Translations under genes and position numbers: made by a program
Notes under the pieces: generated by a model
What the model saw: only the letters and a program-made list of their open reading frames with translations
What the model was told of the DNA's origin: nothing
Databases searched by the model: none
Part shown: in pieces, positions 41,952-51,725 of the stretch
How positions within the stretch are numbered: position 1 is the stretch's first letter
How the letters are laid out: the number at the start of each line of letters is the position of its first letter
Source of the DNA: Brenneria nigrifluens DSM 30175 = ATCC 13028
GTDB taxonomy: Bacteria > Pseudomonadota > Gammaproteobacteria > Enterobacterales > Enterobacteriaceae
Direction: 5' to 3'
Assembly: GCF_005484965.1 (NCBI RefSeq)
Contig: NZ_CP034036.1
Coordinates: forward strand, 1,426,001-1,490,000
DNA length: 64,000 nt

Positions 41952-42800
41952 ATGATGAAAAAAGGGTTTATCGGGGTTATCGCCCTGGCGCTCGGTGCGT
42001 CAGGGGGAATGCAGGTCGGATGGGCGAAAACCCCCTGGCAGGAAATGACGCACCCGGTGGCGGGCGCGGCGCAGTCCATCGGCGGCTTTTCCAACGGCTG
42101 TATTATCGGCGCCCAACCGCTGCCGCTGCAATCGCCTGATTATCAGGTGATGCGCGTCGATCAGCGACGCTATTTCGGTCACCCCGATCTGCTGGCGTTT
42201 ATTCATCGCCTGAGCGCCAATGTAAAACGCCGTACCGCCGCCAATGTGTTGATTGGCGATATGGGCATGCCGGTGGGAGGACGTTTCAGCAGCGGCCACG
42301 CCAGCCATCAGTCCGGCCTGGATGTCGATATCTGGCTGCAATTGCCCAAACGGCGCTGGAGCGAGCAGCAGTTGCTTAAACCGCAGCCTATCGATCTGGT
42401 TATGGCCAACGGGCGTCAGGTTAACCCGCGCGTCTGGCAGCCAGAGGTAACGACGCTGGTGAAACTGGCGGCGCAAGACCATGATGTAACGCGTATTTTC
42501 GTCAATCCGGCGATAAAAAAACAGCTGTGCGCCGAGGCCGGCCAGGATCGCGACTGGCTGCGCAAGGTGCGCCCCTGGTTCGGGCATCGCGCGCATATGC
42601 ACGTTCGCCTGCGCTGTCCGGCGGATAGCCTGGAGTGTCAGGAGCAGGATTCGCCGCCCGCCGGCGATGGCTGCGGCGCGGAGCTGACCAGCTGGTTCCA
42701 GCCGCGCCAGCCGGGGCGTGAATCGCCGGTCAAAACAACGCCGCCTCCATTACCCCCGTCTTGTCAGGCCCTGCTCGACAGACATTTCGCCGCGGAATAA
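41952..42800 (+). CDS. mepA: Penicillin-insensitive murein endopeptidase MepA
   Basis: A 282-residue periplasmic LAS metallopeptidase cleaving D-Ala-mDAP and mDAP-mDAP crosslinks in peptidoglycan. It has a signal peptide (cut near GWAK), zinc ligands in GHASHQSGLDVD and a second cluster HRAHMHVRL. Conserved cysteines suit periplasmic disulfides. It lies between aroC and yfcA, spaced by 3 bp on each side, indicating one transcript. Confidence 0.95.
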   Translation: MMKKGFIGVIALALGASGGMQVGWAKTPWQEMTHPVAGAAQSIGGFSNGCIIGAQPLPLQSPDYQVMRVDQRRYFGHPDLLAFIHRLSANVKRRTAANVLIGDMGMPVGGRFSSGHASHQSGLDVDIWLQLPKRRWSEQQLLKPQPIDLVMANGRQVNPRVWQPEVTTLVKLAAQDHDVTRIFVNPAIKKQLCAEAGQDRDWLRKVRPWFGHRAHMHVRLRCPADSLECQEQDSPPAGDGCGAELTSWFQPRQPGRESPVKTTPPPLPPSCQALLDRHFAAE

Positions 42801-42803
42801 CGC

Positions 42804-43604
42804 ATGGACTGGTTTGTCGTCGGGCCGGAAATGTTGGCCATTTTGTTCTTCGTCGCCGTGCTGGCCGGGTTTATCGACTCCATCGCCGGCGGCGGCGGGC
42901 TATTGTGCGTGCCGGCCTTGCTGGCCGTCGGGCTGTCGCCCGCCCAGGCGCTGGCGACCAATAAGCTGCAATCCGTGGGCGGTTCGTTTTCCGCCAGCCT
43001 CTATTTTATTCGCCGCCGGGCGGTCAGCCTGGGCGAACAGAAGTTGGCCATCGCCTTAACCTTTGTGGGCTCAACCTTTGGCGCCTGGCTGATTCAGCAG
43101 ATCCACGCCGATTTTCTGCGCCAGCTGTTGCCGCTGCTGATCATCGGCATCGGGCTCTATTTCCTGCTGTCGCCGAAGATCGGCGATGAGGATCGTCAAC
43201 GCCGTCTGTCCGCCGTTCCCTTTGCGATTGTCGCCGGCTGCGGCGTCGGATTTTACGACGGTTTTTTCGGTCCCGGCGCCGGATCTTTTTATGCGCTGGC
43301 GTTCGTCACCCTGAGCGGTTTTAATCTGGCCAAGGCCACCGCCCATGCCAAAATCCTCAATTTCACCTCCAATTTCGGCGGGCTGCTGTTTTTTATGCTC
43401 GGCGGGAAAGTAGTGTGGGGGCTGGGGATGGTCATGCTGGCGGGGCAGTTTATCGGCGCGCGTCTCGGCGCCAAAATGGTGCTGAGCAAAGGCCAGACGC
43501 TGATTCGTCCCATGCTGGTGATCGTCTCCGCCGTTATGAGCTGCAAACTGATTTACGACAGCCACGGCGGCGAGATCGCCCGTTGGCTGGGACAATTTTT
43601 CTGA
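42804..43604 (+). CDS. yfcA: TSUP-family membrane protein YfcA
   Basis: A 266-residue inner-membrane protein of the TauE/SafE (TSUP) family with about eight helices. The two internal repeats are visible: IDSIAGGGGLLCVPALL and GFYDGFFGPGAGSFYALAFV. Relatives export sulfite or sulfoacetate; the substrate of YfcA is unknown. Its stop overlaps the epmC start by one base. Confidence 0.93.
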   Translation: MDWFVVGPEMLAILFFVAVLAGFIDSIAGGGGLLCVPALLAVGLSPAQALATNKLQSVGGSFSASLYFIRRRAVSLGEQKLAIALTFVGSTFGAWLIQQIHADFLRQLLPLLIIGIGLYFLLSPKIGDEDRQRRLSAVPFAIVAGCGVGFYDGFFGPGAGSFYALAFVTLSGFNLAKATAHAKILNFTSNFGGLLFFMLGGKVVWGLGMVMLAGQFIGARLGAKMVLSKGQTLIRPMLVIVSAVMSCKLIYDSHGGEIARWLGQFF

Positions 43605-44164
43605 TGACGGTGAATAATATGGGTTGCCATCACTACCAGCAACTGATTGATATCTTTGCCGCCTGCTTTAGCGATGAGTACAACACGCGGTTGGTTAAAG
43701 GCGACGATGAGCCAATCTACCTGCCGGCGGACGAGCAGGCGCCGTACCACCGGATTATCTTCGCGCACGGTTTTTACGCCAGCGCGCTGCATGAGATTTC
43801 CCATTGGTGCATAGCCGGCGAGCAGCGGCGCCTACAGGTCGACTTCGGCTACTGGTATTGTCCGGACGGGCGCGATGCGCAGACGCAGTCCCGCTTTGAG
43901 TCCGCGGAAATTAAACCGCAGGCGCTCGACTGGCTATTCTGCGCGGCGGCGGGTTTTCCGTTTAATGTCAGCTGCGATAATCTGAATGGCGACGGCGAAC
44001 CGGATCGCATTGCTTTTCAACGTCGGGTTCATGCGCAGGTGATGCACTATCTGCACCAGGGGATCCCGCCGCGTCCGGCGCGCTTTATTAATGCGTTACA
44101 GACGTTTTACCATACGCCGCCGCTGACGGCGGCGAGCTTTCCGTATCCCGCCGACCTCTGCTGA
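43604..44164 (+). CDS. epmC: Elongation factor P hydroxylase EpmC
   Basis: A 186-residue protein that hydroxylates the lysyl-lysine of EF-P after EpmA/EpmB action. Recognised by RLVKGDDEPIYLPADE, HEISHWCIAG (metal-binding HxxxH) and DFGYWYCPDGRDAQTQ. The ATG overlaps the yfcA stop (TGATG), implying coupled translation. Length is close to E. coli (182). Confidence 0.95.
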   Translation: MTVNNMGCHHYQQLIDIFAACFSDEYNTRLVKGDDEPIYLPADEQAPYHRIIFAHGFYASALHEISHWCIAGEQRRLQVDFGYWYCPDGRDAQTQSRFESAEIKPQALDWLFCAAAGFPFNVSCDNLNGDGEPDRIAFQRRVHAQVMHYLHQGIPPRPARFINALQTFYHTPPLTAASFPYPADLC

Positions 44165-44198
44165 GCGGCGCGGAAAACAGTTTAACCGAGGATGATAA

Positions 44199-44486
44199 AT
44201 GATCGCAGAATTTGAGGCGCGTATTCTGGCGCTGATTGATGACATGGTGGAGCATGCCAGCGACGATGAACTTTTTGCCGGCGGGTATTTGCGCGGTCAT
44301 TTGACTGTGTCGGTGGCGGAAGTCGAAGAAAATGGCGAACACACGCTGGAGGCTTTACATGCGCGAGTCAGCGACAGCATTGATAAGGCGATAAAAAACG
44401 GCGAGCTTTCCCCGCCGGATCAGATCCTGGTCAACCGCATGTGGGATAATTTATTCCAGCAGGCGCGGAGCCGGCAAACGCACTGA
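44199..44486 (+). CDS. yfcL: YfcL family protein
   Basis: A 95-residue acidic helical protein (MIAEFEARILALIDDMVEHAS...) matching YfcL in length and position after epmC. Function is unknown. The ribosome site GAGG precedes the start. It is convergent with mnmC. Confidence 0.92.
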   Translation: MIAEFEARILALIDDMVEHASDDELFAGGYLRGHLTVSVAEVEENGEHTLEALHARVSDSIDKAIKNGELSPPDQILVNRMWDNLFQQARSRQTH

Positions 44487-44532
44487 CTTCCCATAATCCC
44501 GCACGCCCGGGCGCGCCTGGGCTTTCGTCCGG

Positions 44533-46551
44533 TCAAACCGGTCGCCCCTTGAGCAATTTTCTGATCCAGAATCGATTAGGGTTCAGCGCCGCCAGCGTGT
44601 CGCCATCCAGCGGCAGGGGTTCGCCGTAAATCTGCGAGGCCAGAATCTCCGCCGCCAGCGGGGCGGAGCAGAGTCCGCGCGACCCCAGCGCGCCGATGAT
44701 AAACAGGTTGGGGTAGACCGGCGCGGGCGGCAGGTTTTGCGCGTCGCGCCGCTGCGGCGACAGATGCCGGTAGCAGTCCAGCGTCCGCTGATAGTCGGCG
44801 ACCGCGCCCACCAGCGGCAAATGATCGCGCAGCGCGCAGCGCACGCCCTGCCGCGCCTGACGGCCGCTGATATCGATCTGCTGCGCCCATTCCGCCTGCG
44901 GCAGGCAGTTCAGCAGGCGCCGGCGATTTTCCTGCTGTTCATCGTCCCGGTAGTCGGTGGCGCTATCGCCGCGCTGATAGCTGGCGCCGATGCAGTGTTC
45001 CTGATGCCGCGGGCTGACCGGCGTCAGATAGCCGTCATAGCAAAGCACCTGTTTCAGCCGCCGCAGCGCCGGGGTGGTCGGAATATGGCTGACCTGGCCG
45101 CGCACCGCATAGCACGGTAAATGTTGGGTCTGATTCCAGTCCGACAGTTGATGTCCGTTCGCCAGAATCAGCGCGGCATGATCCGCCTGCCGCTGGTTAT
45201 CCAGCGTTAGACGCCAGCCTGAGCCGGTTTGTTCAAGCGCGGAAACCTTGGTGCTCACATGTACGGCCAGCCCCTGTCGCCGCGCCAGCTCCAGCGCCGA
45301 GGCGGTCAGCTCCGCCGGGCACAGCCAGCCGCCGTCGGGGTAGGTAACGCCGCCGGCGCCCAGCATCAGACCGTTCACCTCTTCAAGCTGCCGCGCCGTA
45401 ACGCCGAAAACCAGTTCCGGCGGCCACGCGCCTTGTAAAACCTGCGCAATCTTGCGGGCGCTTTTTTCGTCATAGGCCAGTTGGCTGACGCCGCACCACT
45501 GATGTTCAAAAACGACGCCCTGCGCCGCCAGTTCGTCATACTGGCGGCGGGCGAAGGCGAAGGCGGCGGCGAAGAAACGCGACGGGGCGTCGTGCCTGTC
45601 GTTCAGCAGAGGGTACAGCGCGCCCTGCCGGTTGCCGGACGCGCCCTGCGCCGGTTGTTGGTCGGCGCAGTACAGCGTCACCCGCGCGCCGCGTCGCTGC
45701 AGGGCCAGGGCGGTCAGCACGCCGGCGATGCCGCCGCCGATAATGGCGATATCGTCGGTGGCCGCGGCCGGCGGCCGGGCATACCAGGGGGCGGCGGACG
45801 GCGCGGCGATGCCGACGGGAAGATGGCCGCTCAGCATTTCGCGTTTGCGGCCGAATCCTTTGATTTTACTGACGCTGAAACCCGCCTGCCGTAGCCCCCG
45901 GCGCACGAAGCCGGCGGCGGTAAAGGTGGCGAAGGTGCCTTGATCGCGGCCAAGGCGCGCCATGGCGTGAAACAGGTTATCCGTCCACATATCCGGGTTT
46001 TTGGACGGCGCGAAGCCATCAAGAAACCAGGCGTCGACCTGATGATGCAGCGAGTCGTCCAGCGTAGGCAGCAGCGTGTTGACGTCGCCAAACCACAGGT
46101 CGAGCGTGACGCCGCCCTGGGCCAGAATCAGACGGTGGCAGCCGGACAGGGGCAACGGCCATTGCCGTCGCAATTCCGCGGCGTATGTCGCCAGTTCCGG
46201 CCATTGGGCGTGCGCCGCCGCCAGATCGTGCCGCCGCAGCGGAAATTTTTCAAAACTGATGAAATGCAAACGGCGCAGTGGCGCGTGGGGATGCTGGGTG
46301 CGGAAGACATCGAAAGCCTGCCACAGCGTCAGAAAATTCAGCCCGGTGCCGAAGCCGGTTTCCGCCACTACGCAATTTTCACGCGCGTGGGTGAGAAAAC
46401 GTTCGGGAAACCGGTTGCCCTGTAAAAACACATGACGGGTTTCCGCCAGCCCATCCTGATTGGAAAAGTAGACGTCATCAAACTGTTGCGATACAGGTGT
46501 ACCCTGTTCGTTCCAGCTCAACGACGCATGTTGAACGGGGCGGTTATTCAC
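44533..46551 (-). CDS. mnmC: Bifunctional tRNA mnm5s2U biosynthesis protein MnmC
   Basis: A 672-residue two-domain enzyme for the wobble uridine of tRNA. The N-terminal SAM methyltransferase (about 1-250; AETGFGTGLNFLTLW) follows a C-terminal-acting FAD oxidoreductase domain in the pathway. That FAD domain (about 265-672; DIAIIGGGIAGVLTALAL) removes the carboxymethyl group first. The start is GTG at 46551. It is divergent from fabB, as in E. coli. Confidence 0.95.
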   Translation of the reverse strand: MNNRPVQHASLSWNEQGTPVSQQFDDVYFSNQDGLAETRHVFLQGNRFPERFLTHARENCVVAETGFGTGLNFLTLWQAFDVFRTQHPHAPLRRLHFISFEKFPLRRHDLAAAHAQWPELATYAAELRRQWPLPLSGCHRLILAQGGVTLDLWFGDVNTLLPTLDDSLHHQVDAWFLDGFAPSKNPDMWTDNLFHAMARLGRDQGTFATFTAAGFVRRGLRQAGFSVSKIKGFGRKREMLSGHLPVGIAAPSAAPWYARPPAAATDDIAIIGGGIAGVLTALALQRRGARVTLYCADQQPAQGASGNRQGALYPLLNDRHDAPSRFFAAAFAFARRQYDELAAQGVVFEHQWCGVSQLAYDEKSARKIAQVLQGAWPPELVFGVTARQLEEVNGLMLGAGGVTYPDGGWLCPAELTASALELARRQGLAVHVSTKVSALEQTGSGWRLTLDNQRQADHAALILANGHQLSDWNQTQHLPCYAVRGQVSHIPTTPALRRLKQVLCYDGYLTPVSPRHQEHCIGASYQRGDSATDYRDDEQQENRRRLLNCLPQAEWAQQIDISGRQARQGVRCALRDHLPLVGAVADYQRTLDCYRHLSPQRRDAQNLPPAPVYPNLFIIGALGSRGLCSAPLAAEILASQIYGEPLPLDGDTLAALNPNRFWIRKLLKGRPV

Positions 46552-46629
46552 GGCAAATGACTCATTACTCAGGCGGTGCGGCGATTTTAACGGTCCGCCC
46601 GCCGCGGAGCAAATTTAGCAAAAGTTCGG

Positions 46630-46663
46630 CTGATCGGACTTGTTCAGCTTACAAGTGTACGCT
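46630..46663. promoter_or_regulatory. FadR/FabR-type control sites of fabB
   Basis: CTGATCGGACTTGTT (46630-46644) resembles the FadR activator site of E. coli fabB. AGCTTACAAGTGTACGCT (46646-46663) is an imperfect palindrome of the FabR type (AGCgTACA..TGTACGCT). Both lie 50-80 bp before the start, the known arrangement for balancing unsaturated fatty acid synthesis. The comparison is from memory. Confidence 0.6.
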
Positions 46664-46710
46664 AAAGTGCGTTGCGAAATCCCAAACTTTATAAGTGGAA
46701 GAGGTATTGA

Positions 46711-47925
46711 ATGAAACGTGCAGTGATTACTGGTCTGGGGATCGTATCAAGCATAGGTAATAACCAGCAGGAAGTTCTGGCATCTCTGCGGGAAGGCCGC
46801 TCGGGTATTACTTTTTCTCAGGAGCTGAAAGATTCCGGCATGCGTAGTCACGTCTGGGGTAACGTTAAACTGGACACCACAGGCCTCATCGATCGCAAAG
46901 TTGTGCGCTTTATGAGTGATGCATCGATTTATGCTTATCTGTCTATGGAACAGGCGATTAAAGATTCCGGGCTAAGCGACGATCAGGTTTCCAACGATCG
47001 TACCGGTCTGATCGTCGGGTCCGGCGGCGGTTCTCCGCGTAATCAGGTTGCCGGCACCGACGGCATGCGGGCCAAAGGTCTGCGCGGCGTGGGTCCCTAT
47101 ATGGTCACCAAATCCATGGCTTCGGGCGTTTCCGCCTGCCTGGCGACGCCGTTTAAAATCCGCGGCGTCAACTACTCCATCAGCTCCGCCTGTGCGACTT
47201 CCGCGCACTGTATCGGCAACGCGGTGGAGATGATCCAACTGGGTAAACAGGATGTGGTATTCGCCGGCGGCGGCGAGGAGCTGTGCTGGGAAATGGCCTG
47301 TGAATTCGACGCCATGGGCGCGCTATCCACCAAATATAACGAGACGCCGGAAAAGGCTTCCCGCACCTATGATGCGGATCGCGACGGTTTCGTTATCGCC
47401 GGCGGCGGCGGCATCGTGGTGGTTGAAGAGCTGGAGCATGCGCTGGCGCGCGGCGCGCACATCTACGGCGAAATCATCGGCTATGGCGCCACCTCCGACG
47501 GCGCGGACATGGTCGCTCCCTCCGGCGAAGGCGCCATGCGCTGCATGAAGATGGCGCTGCAGGACGTGGATACCCCGATTGATTATATCAACACCCACGG
47601 CACCTCCACCCCGGTTGGCGATGTGAAAGAGCTGGGGGCGATCCGCGAAGTGTTCGGCGACAATGTTCCGGCCATTTCCGCCACCAAAGCCATGACCGGC
47701 CACTCGCTGGGGGCGGCGGGCGTGCAGGAAGCGATTTACAGCCTGCTGATGCTGGAGCACGGCTTTATCGCGCCGAGCATCAACGTGGAAACGCTGGATG
47801 AGCAGGCGATCGGGATGAACGTCATCACCGAGCCGACGGAGCGCAAGCTGACTACCGTGATGTCGAACGGTTTCGGCTTCGGCGGCACCAACGCCACGCT
47901 GGTGATGAGAAAGTTCGAGCGTTAA
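46711..47925 (+). CDS. fabB: 3-oxoacyl-ACP synthase I FabB
   Basis: A 404-residue condensing enzyme for fatty acid elongation, needed for unsaturated chains. The catalytic triad is C161 (SACATS), H296 (NTHGTSTPVGD) and H331 (TGHSLGAAG). The start ATG is preceded by AGAGGTATTGA. It is transcribed alone with a terminator after the stop. Confidence 0.97.
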   Translation: MKRAVITGLGIVSSIGNNQQEVLASLREGRSGITFSQELKDSGMRSHVWGNVKLDTTGLIDRKVVRFMSDASIYAYLSMEQAIKDSGLSDDQVSNDRTGLIVGSGGGSPRNQVAGTDGMRAKGLRGVGPYMVTKSMASGVSACLATPFKIRGVNYSISSACATSAHCIGNAVEMIQLGKQDVVFAGGGEELCWEMACEFDAMGALSTKYNETPEKASRTYDADRDGFVIAGGGGIVVVEELEHALARGAHIYGEIIGYGATSDGADMVAPSGEGAMRCMKMALQDVDTPIDYINTHGTSTPVGDVKELGAIREVFGDNVPAISATKAMTGHSLGAAGVQEAIYSLLMLEHGFIAPSINVETLDEQAIGMNVITEPTERKLTTVMSNGFGFGGTNATLVMRKFER

Positions 47926-47980
47926 CCACGCGTCGATCGTCAGCCCGCGTCAGGCGGGCTGAGAACGTACCCCCCGTTGC

Positions 47981-47996
47981 GCCCTGCCTGCAGGGC
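47981..47996 (+). terminator. Terminator after fabB
   Basis: Stem GCCCTG/CAGGGC with loop CCTG, followed by GTTTCTCTTTT. Another hairpin without a T-tract (AGCCCGC/GCGGGCT) precedes it at 47942-47960. Confidence 0.6.
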
Positions 47997-48021
47997 GTTT
48001 CTCTTTTCGCCGCCGGCGAAA

Positions 48022-49215
48022 TCAGAATACCACCCATAACAGAAATAGCGCCACGCCAACGCCGGCGATGGTCCAGAACATCGATTTCTGGAATAACGCC
48101 GGCCAGTTAAGCGGCAATGCGGCAATAAGCGGGTTCAGCAGCGGCTGCGGCGCCGTCCAATCGGTTTCCTGCGCGCGCTGTATGCGCTGGGTGAACAGGA
48201 AGGTGAGCGCCTCGCTAAGCTGCATCGGCGCCAGCGGCGTCTGCCATCCGGCGTTAAACCGGTTCTGCATATAGTCCAGCAGCATCTGCTGCTCTTGGGC
48301 AGTGAGCGGCTGCGGCAACGCCGCCTGCAACGTGGCGATGGCCGCGGTCTGCGGCGATATTGAGGCCGCGTTGGCCGTGCCGGCGGAAGTCTGGGCGGCG
48401 TTCGCCGCGGGTTGATTCGGGGCGACATCGGCGGCGAGGGTTGTCGGCGCCCCCTGCGGTAAAGGCGGCGATGAAGCGGTCGGCAACTGCTGCAACGACG
48501 CCTGCGTTTGCAGGAACTGGGTCAGCAACGGCAGATTTTTTAGCGGAATCGCCTGCCCGGCATTGAGGTTCTGCATCGTCATCAGCGTGGTCCAGATTTT
48601 TACCGGCTGCTCGCCGCTCTGCGACGCCAGGCGGGTAACCAACTGGTTCAGGCTATGCTGCTCGGCCGGCGACAGGGAACGCTCAGGCGGGTTGGCAACG
48701 GAGTGCGGCTGGGTGGACGCCGTATTGGCGGGCGCCGTCGGTCCGGGTTGCAACAGCGTCGCCACCTGTTGCAGTTGCGCTTTGTTCAGTGAGCTCAGCG
48801 TGGTATGGCCGAATTGCTGATGGATAAAATCACTGACCACCTGTCGGTTATTCCCCTGGGTGAGCAACTCCGTCACCCGTTGCATCAGCTGTTGGCGGGC
48901 GCCGTTATCCTGCGCTTGCGTCTGGGTTAAGCGCGTTTGCAACTGCTGCTCCGCCGGCTGATAGTGGCGTGAGGTCAACTCGGCGTTTTCCTGTAGCCCC
49001 AGCCCTTGCTTCACGCTGCTCCAGACTTCGCTCGCTTTTAACGTGCCGAGCGCGACGATTTTAACCATCAGGTTTTCAAGCGTGGCGCGCTGTGCGGGCG
49101 TCAACGGCGCATCGCCGCCGTCAGTCCCCGGCGCATTGGCCGCCGGTGACGTAGCCTGCGGACTGACAGCGCGATCGCCGGGCAGTGGGGCTCCTGGGCC
49201 GCTTACAGGTTGCAT
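48022..49215 (-). CDS. flk: Flagellar biosynthesis regulator Flk
   Basis: A 397-residue inner-membrane-anchored protein that in Salmonella prevents premature export of the anti-sigma factor FlgM before the hook is complete. Most of it is cytoplasmic, rich in Gln, Pro and Ala. LENLMVKIVALGTLKASEVW, RHYQPAEQQLQTRL and QGNNRQVVSDFI match Flk, and there is a single C-terminal helix (FWTIAGVGVALFLLWVVF). The start at 49215 (MQPVSG) matches the family. The linker is longer than in E. coli. It is adjacent to fabB and pdxB as in relatives. Confidence 0.92.
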   Translation of the reverse strand: MQPVSGPGAPLPGDRAVSPQATSPAANAPGTDGGDAPLTPAQRATLENLMVKIVALGTLKASEVWSSVKQGLGLQENAELTSRHYQPAEQQLQTRLTQTQAQDNGARQQLMQRVTELLTQGNNRQVVSDFIHQQFGHTTLSSLNKAQLQQVATLLQPGPTAPANTASTQPHSVANPPERSLSPAEQHSLNQLVTRLASQSGEQPVKIWTTLMTMQNLNAGQAIPLKNLPLLTQFLQTQASLQQLPTASSPPLPQGAPTTLAADVAPNQPAANAAQTSAGTANAASISPQTAAIATLQAALPQPLTAQEQQMLLDYMQNRFNAGWQTPLAPMQLSEALTFLFTQRIQRAQETDWTAPQPLLNPLIAALPLNWPALFQKSMFWTIAGVGVALFLLWVVF

Positions 49216-49377
49216 ACCGATTATCCTCACCGCTGCTAATGGGGCCTGACGATGGGCAGGCAGTCTCAATTATTGAGACGAATCATAGCAAGCTCCATCG
49301 CCGTTCGATAGTCACAGATAAGCGCTGAACGTCCGCTGAATCCGGCCTTTGCCGCCGGGCCCCGCGCCGGCCCTCCG

Positions 49378-50286
49378 CTAATGGGCGCCGCGCGACTTCG
49401 CCTTGGCCAACGGGGTGCGTAACCGCTGCGCCAGAATGACCCCCAGCAGCGCAATTCCGCCGCCGATCAGGTGGTAGCCGTGTAACGGCTCATGGAGGAA
49501 AATAATGGCGATGGCGGCGGTGAATAACGGCATCAGGTTCATAAAGACGGACGCGGTGCCGGCGCCCAGTCGCATCACGCCCTGGATCCACAAAAAGGGC
49601 GCGATAATCGACGCCATAACGCCGGCGAAGGCGACCAGCGGTATGTTCTGGCCGGTGAGTCGCACATTTTCCGTCAGCAAAAAATTGGGCAGCAGCAGAA
49701 CCACGGCAAAGGCAATCTGCACGTAAAGCGACAGCCAGTTGGGCAGGGGGATGTTCCAGCGTTTGGTTAATACGCCATAGAGCGCATAGGCGCAGACGGC
49801 GCCGAACATCATGATTTCACCGGCGCCGATGCCCTGGACAAGAATTTGTTGCGGATGGCCGGCGCTGATCAGCCAGACGATGCCGCCGAACGACAGCAAT
49901 CCGCCGCCAACGATGCCCACCGTAGGCGCGATGCGCAGCAGCGGAATGCTGATCAACACGGTGAGCAGCGGAATGAGCGATCCCAGAATCCCCATCATCA
50001 GCGCGCTGGTGGTGTGCGCCGCGTAGTAAGCCAGACTCTGGTACAGCACCATGCCCAGCAGTCCGAGCGCCAGCAGTTTCCAGCCGTATTGGCGAATGGT
50101 GGCTAGGTGCCTGCCGATGCCCGGCAGCATAAACGGCGTCATCACCGCAAAAGCCAGCAGCCAGCGATAAAAAGAGATGGCCGCCGGATCGATGACGGCG
50201 GCGGAGAGTTTATTGACGATGATATTAACCGACCAGATCAGCACGGCAATAATGGGGAACAGGGAATTCAAAATAGGGATTCTCAA
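49378..50286 (-). CDS. DMT-superfamily (EamA) transporter
   Basis: A 302-residue inner-membrane protein with ten predicted helices in two EamA repeats (first ISFYRWLLAFAVMTPF; second starting near AVCAYALYGVLTKRW). Members export amino acids, purines or other metabolites; the substrate is unknown. It is an addition between flk and pdxB relative to E. coli, so it may be lineage-specific. Single-gene unit, divergent from pdxB. Confidence 0.88.
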   Translation of the reverse strand: MRIPILNSLFPIIAVLIWSVNIIVNKLSAAVIDPAAISFYRWLLAFAVMTPFMLPGIGRHLATIRQYGWKLLALGLLGMVLYQSLAYYAAHTTSALMMGILGSLIPLLTVLISIPLLRIAPTVGIVGGGLLSFGGIVWLISAGHPQQILVQGIGAGEIMMFGAVCAYALYGVLTKRWNIPLPNWLSLYVQIAFAVVLLLPNFLLTENVRLTGQNIPLVAFAGVMASIIAPFLWIQGVMRLGAGTASVFMNLMPLFTAAIAIIFLHEPLHGYHLIGGGIALLGVILAQRLRTPLAKAKSRGAH

Positions 50287-50522
50287 TGATGATGACTAAA
50301 CAACAGCCGCTGAGTTTAATACCGTTGCGCTTATTTTCCATAGCCAAAATCAGCGAACCGCCGGTCAGGTTTCCGCGCCGCGCGGGCGCTATCCCGCCGC
50401 GTTTGCGGAGGGAAGCGGCAATAAAGGCCCACTCCGGCTGCCGATAGCGTTGGGCTTCCTCCCCATTCAGTGGCAAAATAGCCACCCTCTTTTTTCAGGG
50501 TAACGGGTTACCGGGGAAGGCA

Positions 50523-51659
50523 ATGAAGGTTGTGGTTGACGAAAATATGCCGTACGCACGCGAACTGTTTAGCCGCCTGGGCGAGGTTCGGACTGTGCCG
50601 GGGCGCCCGCTGCCGCGCGCCGCGCTGAACGGCGCCGACGCGCTGATGGTGCGGTCGGTAACGAAAGTGAATGCCGAACTGCTGGCCGGCAGCGGGGTAA
50701 AGTTTGTCGGCAGCGCCACGGCGGGCACCGATCACGTCGACCGGAACTGGCTTGACGCCAACGGCATCGGCTTCTCGGCGGCGCCGGGTTGCAATGCGAT
50801 AGCCGTCGTCGAATATGTCTTTTCTTCCCTGCTGATGCTTGCCGAACGGGATGGATTCCAACTGCGTGATAAAACCGTCGGGATTGTCGGCGTCGGCAAC
50901 GTGGGCGGACGGCTGAATAAACGGCTGAAAGCCTGGGGAGTCAAAACATTATTGTGCGATCCGCCCAGGGCGGCGCGGGGCGATGATGAAAATTTCCTGC
51001 CGTTGGAGGCGCTGGTGAGGGAGGCGGATATCCTGACGCTGCATACCCCGTTATACCTTGACGGCGCGTACCGGACCCACCATCTGGTTGATGAGGCGGT
51101 GCTGCATGATTTCGCCGACGGGCGCATCCTGATTAACGCCTGCCGCGGGCCGGTGGTGGATAACGCCGCGCTGCTGAAAGCGTTAAAACAGGGGAAAAAA
51201 CTCAGCGTTATTCTCGACGTCTGGGAGACTGAACCGGCCTTGTCCACCGAGCTGCTGGCGCTAGCGGACGTGGCAACCGCGCATATCGCCGGCTATACGC
51301 TGGAAGGCAAAGCCCGCGGCACCACCCAGGTGTTTGAGGCGTGGAGCCGGTTTATCGGCAATCCGCAGCGGGTGGCGTTGTCTTCGTTGTTGCCGCCGCC
51401 GGAATTCTCCGCGCTGACCGTCGCCGCGCCCCTGGATGAAGCGTTATTAAAGCGCCTGGTGCATCTGGTGTATGATGTGCGCCGGGATGACGCCCTGTTG
51501 CGCCATTCAGCGCATCAGGAAGGAGGATTCGATCGCCTGCGCCGCCATTATCAGGAGCGGCGCGAATGGTCGTCGCTGCATATTGTCTGCGCCGACGCTG
51601 CCAGCGCGCAATGTCTGAACGAATTGGGATTCACCGCGTCGCCGGCCGCCGGCCTGTAA
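50523..51659 (+). CDS. pdxB: Erythronate-4-phosphate dehydrogenase PdxB
   Basis: A 378-residue NAD-dependent 2-hydroxyacid dehydrogenase for the second step of pyridoxal phosphate synthesis. It shows MKVVVDENMPYARELF at the N-terminus, NAD motif VGIVGVGNVGGRL near residue 120, NACRGPVVD and the C-terminal PdxB dimerisation domain (ALLRHSAHQEGGFDRLRRHY). GGGGAAGGCA precedes the ATG. It begins the pdxB-usg-truA-dedA cluster. Confidence 0.96.
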   Translation: MKVVVDENMPYARELFSRLGEVRTVPGRPLPRAALNGADALMVRSVTKVNAELLAGSGVKFVGSATAGTDHVDRNWLDANGIGFSAAPGCNAIAVVEYVFSSLLMLAERDGFQLRDKTVGIVGVGNVGGRLNKRLKAWGVKTLLCDPPRAARGDDENFLPLEALVREADILTLHTPLYLDGAYRTHHLVDEAVLHDFADGRILINACRGPVVDNAALLKALKQGKKLSVILDVWETEPALSTELLALADVATAHIAGYTLEGKARGTTQVFEAWSRFIGNPQRVALSSLLPPPEFSALTVAAPLDEALLKRLVHLVYDVRRDDALLRHSAHQEGGFDRLRRHYQERREWSSLHIVCADAASAQCLNELGFTASPAAGL

Positions 51660-51725
51660 CGCGCTGCTACTGCGCCAACGCGGCGGTAATGGCGTTTTAT
51701 TTACAAGTTAGGGGAGAATAACCAC

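Noticed and set aside
50225..50485. An 86-codon minus-strand frame upstream of the DMT transporter.
   Set aside because: It overlaps the transporter start by about 60 bp, has no clear ribosome site and no recognisable domain.
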